In this document: positions 61,184 through 64,000 of the stretch, in pieces | How the letters are laid out: every line of letters begins with the position of its first letter | Position numbering within the stretch: position 1 is the stretch's first letter | Source: Aquipseudomonas alcaligenes | Lineage (GTDB): Bacteria; Pseudomonadota; Gammaproteobacteria; Pseudomonadales; Pseudomonadaceae | Length of the DNA: 64,000 bases | Assembly (NCBI RefSeq): GCF_003205495.1 | Contig: NZ_QJRX01000001.1 | Location: 1 to 64,000 of the forward strand | Reading direction: 5' to 3' | Notes under the pieces: generated by a model | Databases searched by the model: none | What the model was told of the DNA's origin: nothing | What the model saw: the letters and a program-made list of their open reading frames with translations, nothing else | Translations under genes and position numbers: made by a program

Positions 61184-62098
61184 ATGAACGATCTACGCCA
61201 GCTCCGCCACTTCGTCGCCCTCGCCGAGCACGGTCACTTCGCCCGCGCCGCCGAAGCCGTGCACCTCAGCCAGCCGGCGCTGAGCCGCAGCATCCAGGCA
61301 CTGGAAGCCAGCCTCGGCTGCGTGCTGGTCGACCGTCACAGCCGCGGCATCAGCCTCACCGCCCACGGCCGGCTGGTGCTGGAGCATGCCCGTCGCCTGC
61401 TGGCCGGCAGCCAGGCGCTGAGCAATGCGGTGGGCCAGCTGGGCAACCTGGCCAGCGGCGAGCTGCGCCTGGGGGCCGGCCCCTACCCCGCCGCGCGCCT
61501 GGTGCCCAGGGCTCTGGGCGTGTTCGCCGAGCGCCATCCGGGGGTGCGCCTGCAACTGCTGATCGACAACTGGCAGCAACTGCACCAGCGCCTGCTGGAT
61601 GACCAGATCGAGATCTTCGTCGCCGACAGCCGCGAGCTCGAAGGCGATGCGCGCCTGCGCATCGAGCCACTAGCCAGTCACCCCGGCGTGCTGTTCTGCA
61701 ACCCTGACCACCCGCTGCTGCGGCGCCAGCCGCTGCGGGTGGAAGACCTGCTCGACTACCCGCTGGCCGGCACCCAGCTGCCGGCCCAGGTGGCCGCGGA
61801 GCTGCGCCGGATGAGCGGCCGCGAACAGCCGCTGAGCATCGAGTGCGACAACTTCATGGTGCTCAAGGAGCTGGTCGCGCACAGCAGCGTACTGAGCATG
61901 GCGCCCTGGGACGTGGTGGCCGCCGACGTGGCCGCCGGCCGCCTGGCCGTGCTGCAGCTGCCCGGCGAGCGGCTGACCGCGCATTCGGCCTACGGCATCG
62001 TCAGCCGCGCCGGCCACAGCCTGTCGCCGGGCGCGGAGCGCTTCCGCCAGCTGCTGCTCGATCCGCGGCTCGATGCAGCCATGACGCCCTCTGGCTGA
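61184..62098 (+). CDS. LysR-family transcriptional regulator
   Basis: This 304-aa regulator has an N-terminal winged HTH (MNDLRQLRHFVALAEHGHFAR, then LSQPALSRSIQALE) and a C-terminal effector-binding domain. The ATG at 61184 is the usual LysR start; the frame upstream belongs to other DNA. It is divergent from the alkylsulfatase gene, so it is the probable regulator of that gene; the inducer is unknown. Convergent with the OsmC-like gene that follows (58 nt). Confidence 0.92.
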   Translation: MNDLRQLRHFVALAEHGHFARAAEAVHLSQPALSRSIQALEASLGCVLVDRHSRGISLTAHGRLVLEHARRLLAGSQALSNAVGQLGNLASGELRLGAGPYPAARLVPRALGVFAERHPGVRLQLLIDNWQQLHQRLLDDQIEIFVADSRELEGDARLRIEPLASHPGVLFCNPDHPLLRRQPLRVEDLLDYPLAGTQLPAQVAAELRRMSGREQPLSIECDNFMVLKELVAHSSVLSMAPWDVVAADVAAGRLAVLQLPGERLTAHSAYGIVSRAGHSLSPGAERFRQLLLDPRLDAAMTPSG

Positions 62099-62156
62099 AA
62101 ACACGACTGCATCGGCCGCCGCTGCACAGGCGGCTGCCCGTCCCGGCCGGGCGAGC

Positions 62157-62624
62157 TCAGTCCGGGTAAACCGGCTCGCAGAGCACCTCGGTCCGGACCG
62201 AGTTGGCGATGAAGCACTCCTCATGCGCCTCGTGGTGCAGGGCATCCAGCTGCTCGCGGCCCGGCGCGGCACCGGCGAAACTCACCGCCGGGCGCAGGGT
62301 GACACGGGTCATCGCCATCCGCCCCTCTGGGTTGCGCCCCATGCGCCCCTCGGCCAGGTCGTGGTAGCTGTCCACCCGCCAGCCATCACGCGCCGCCAGG
62401 GACAGGAACCACAGCATGTGGCAGCTGGACAGCGCGGCGACGAAAGCCTCTTCCGGATCCACCGCGTCCTCGCGTGACTGCGGCAGGGGCACCACGTGCG
62501 GCGAGGATGAGCCAGGTACCGTCACGCCGCCATCGAAACGCCACAGGTGACCCCGGCTGTACTGGTTGTCGAGAAAGTCCTGGCCATCGCGCGACCAGAG
62601 AATTTCGGCGGTATAGCACGCCAT
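62157..62624 (-). CDS. OsmC-like peroxiredoxin
   Basis: This 155-aa OsmC/Ohr-superfamily protein has the redox cysteines C68 (AALSSCHMLWFL) and C137 (HEECFIANSV), and the DPEEAFVAA helix. An excellent AGGAGG Shine-Dalgarno lies 6 nt before ATG 62624, which sets the start against the longer frame upstream. It is a second OsmC-family member in the window (the other is at 13060-13482). Probable role: hydroperoxide reduction. Confidence 0.9.
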   Translation of the reverse strand: MACYTAEILWSRDGQDFLDNQYSRGHLWRFDGGVTVPGSSSPHVVPLPQSREDAVDPEEAFVAALSSCHMLWFLSLAARDGWRVDSYHDLAEGRMGRNPEGRMAMTRVTLRPAVSFAGAAPGREQLDALHHEAHEECFIANSVRTEVLCEPVYPD

Positions 62625-62695
62625 CACGAACCTCCTCTCATGGGCATGGCCGACCAGCATACCCAAGGGCGCAGCCGAATGGCTGCCCCTGCCAA

Positions 62696-63406
62696 TCACT
62701 CCAGGGTCAGGCCATGCCGCTGGTACAGCCCCTGCACCCAACCGTCGCGGTACATCTGCAACAGCGCCTCGCGCAGGCGCTGCAGCTGCGCGGCGTCCAC
62801 CTCGGGATGGCAGGCGATGTCCTCCATCAGGGTGAGGAAGGGCAGCACCTCGCGCGGCGCCGGACCGCCCTCGACGGCGGCGACCACCGCCGCGCTGGTC
62901 GCCCACAGGCGCGCGCGGCTGCGCTGCAGCATGCTCAGGTTGAGCGACTCCTTGTTCGAATAGATCACCTGCAGGCCGACCCCTTCCAGGTACTCGCCGG
63001 CACCCGAGCCCTGGTGGCTGAGGATGCGCAGGCCGCGGGCCTGTTCCAGGCTGCTCAGGCGCAGGTCATCGTCGGCCTTGGCATACAGCCCCAGGCGCGA
63101 CACCAGCAGCGGGCCGACCCAGACATAGCGCGGTTCACGCTCCTGCTGGCGCTCCACCAATAGCACGCAGCTGCGTTCCTGCTGCTGGACCCGCAACAGG
63201 GCCCGCTGCAACGGCAGGAAATCGAGGCGGTAGGCGATGCCGGCGCGGCGGAACAGCTCGTCGGTCAACTCGGCCACCAACCCGCTGGCGCCGCCATCCT
63301 GGCGCTGCTGCATCAGCGGCGCGCGCTCCCAGGCGAACAACTGCAGCTCGGCGGCCGCCACCGGCATGCCGAGCAGGGCCAGCCACAGCAGGCTAATCCC
63401 ACGCAT
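62696..63406 (-). CDS. SBP_bac_3-like periplasmic protein
   Basis: This 236-aa protein has a signal peptide (about 1-19, GMPVAAA) and a solute-binding protein family 3 fold: LFAWERAPLMQ, GLVAELTDELFRRAGIAYRLDFLPLQRAL, and the C-terminal RLREALLQMYRDGWVQGLYQRHGL. It has no transporter genes next to it here, so it may be a stand-alone binding protein or a sensor part. Its start overlaps the end of the upstream gene by 14 nt, suggesting coupling. Confidence 0.82.
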   Translation of the reverse strand: MRGISLLWLALLGMPVAAAELQLFAWERAPLMQQRQDGGASGLVAELTDELFRRAGIAYRLDFLPLQRALLRVQQQERSCVLLVERQQEREPRYVWVGPLLVSRLGLYAKADDDLRLSSLEQARGLRILSHQGSGAGEYLEGVGLQVIYSNKESLNLSMLQRSRARLWATSAAVVAAVEGGPAPREVLPFLTLMEDIACHPEVDAAQLQRLREALLQMYRDGWVQGLYQRHGLTLE

Positions 63407-64000
63407 GCAGCGCCTCCCGGTACGGCAGGGTGCGCCCCGGCGGCCGCTCGTTGTCCAGCTGCGGCCAGGGCGCGCCCGGCTGTGCCAGCCAGTGCTGGGC
63501 GCCGCGCGACGGATTGAGCTGCGGCGCGCAGGGGTGGCGCTGGCGCCGGCCGACCTGCTCCAGGTGGCGGTCGAATTCCGCCGCCAGGTTGCCCAGGGCC
63601 TGGCTGGCGCTGAGGCGCCCGGCCACCGCCGGGTGCAGCTGGCGCCACCACAGGCTGGCCATGCCGCTGTAGTCCGGCACGTTGGCGCCGGTGGGGGTCC
63701 AGCGGCGCGCCGCCGGGCTGCGGTAGAACTCCACCAGCCCGCCCAGGCGCGGCGCCGCGGCCAGCAGGGCAGGCGAATCGAGGTCGGAGCGGCGGATCGG
63801 CGTCAGCCCGACCAGGGTCTTGCGCAGCGACACGCTGCGCGAGGTGACGAACTGCGCGTACAGCCAGGCGGCCTGGCGCTGGCGCAGCGGCGTGGCCTTG
63901 AGCAGGGTCCAGGCGCCGACATCCTGGTAGCCGGACTTCATGCCGTCCTGCCAGTAAGCGCCGCGTGGCGACGGGGCGACCCGCCACTTCGGCCGGCCCT
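63393..64000 (-). CDS. family 1 solute-binding protein of a carbohydrate-type ABC transporter (5' end outside the window)
   Basis: Only the C-terminal 201 residues are visible; the frame stays open to the window edge. It contains GAYWQDGMKSGYQDVGAWTLL, RQRQAAWLYAQFVTS, TLVGLTPIRRSD and FDRHLEQVG, matching C-termini of extracellular binding proteins near sugar/polyol ABC transporters. An internal ATG at 63941 is not the start. The overlapping SBP_bac_3-like gene follows; the membrane and ATPase genes, if any, lie beyond position 64000. Confidence 0.8.
   Translation of the reverse strand, partial: GRPKWRVAPSPRGAYWQDGMKSGYQDVGAWTLLKATPLRQRQAAWLYAQFVTSRSVSLRKTLVGLTPIRRSDLDSPALLAAAPRLGGLVEFYRSPAARRWTPTGANVPDYSGMASLWWRQLHPAVAGRLSASQALGNLAAEFDRHLEQVGRRQRHPCAPQLNPSRGAQHWLAQPGAPWPQLDNERPPGRTLPYREALHAWD

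Overview
The window is a GC-rich stretch of a Pseudomonas chromosome. It is not a plasmid, prophage or island. Protein sequences and gene order both match the P. aeruginosa block that runs from about PA0668 (tyrS/tyrZ) down to PA0575 (rmcA): tyrS, mepM, anmK, erpA, argC, hemJ, coq7, speD, vfr, trpCDGE, rpe, the agt transporter and agtSR, murU-amgK, lptD-surA-pdxA-rsmA-apaGH-glpE, prkA-yeaH-spoVR, cca, folKB, plsY, tsaD, rpsU-dnaG-rpoD and rmcA. This synteny is recalled from the literature and was not computed. The species cannot be named from the sequence alone.

Layout. At the left edge (1-180) two tandem promoters with 16-bp spacers and GC-rich discriminators point left out of the window. 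They look like the start of an rRNA operon behind tyrS. Positions 197-9130 hold tyrS, the cell-wall genes mepM and anmK, the Fe-S carrier erpA, argC, hemJ, a flavin oxidoreductase, a DUF805 protein and an SDR. A Ycf46-like AAA+ ATPase converges on the SDR. A 263-bp MITE-like inverted-repeat element (about 10631-10893) sits before a HIT-family gene. Then come coq7, speD, an OsmC protein and the cAMP receptor gene vfr. From about 14.5 to 29.1 kb everything is on the minus strand: agtS-agtR, a spermidine/putrescine-like ABC transporter with two paralogous binding proteins, rpe, gph, a 14-residue trp leader peptide, and trpE-trpG-trpD-trpC in one run. The trp run lacks the pyocin cluster that separates trpE from trpG in P. 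aeruginosa.

From 29 to 40 kb lie a DUF3530 protein, djlA-like, murU-amgK (peptidoglycan recycling, complementing anmK), and the envelope/ribosome cluster lptD-surA-pdxA-rsmA-apaG-apaH-glpE. From 40.7 to 45.6 kb is the PrkA-YeaH-SpoVR stress module. It is followed by cca, the folB-folK pair, plsY, tsaD and the macromolecular synthesis operon rpsU-dnaG-rpoD. RmcA (a GGDEF-EAL c-di-GMP enzyme), tRNA-Ile2(CAU) and a second diguanylate cyclase follow. The last 5 kb looks more accessory: an SdsA1-type alkylsulfatase with a divergent LysR regulator, an OsmC-like protein, and two periplasmic binding-protein genes, the last cut by the window edge.

I found no clear new multi-gene system. The most unusual items are the MITE-like element, the palindromic repeats between the agt transporter genes, the DUF805 protein with a zinc ribbon and pilin-like tail, the trp leader/attenuator with an uninterrupted trpEGDC run, paired operator-like palindromes before the LysR gene, and a heptamer tandem repeat before rsmA.
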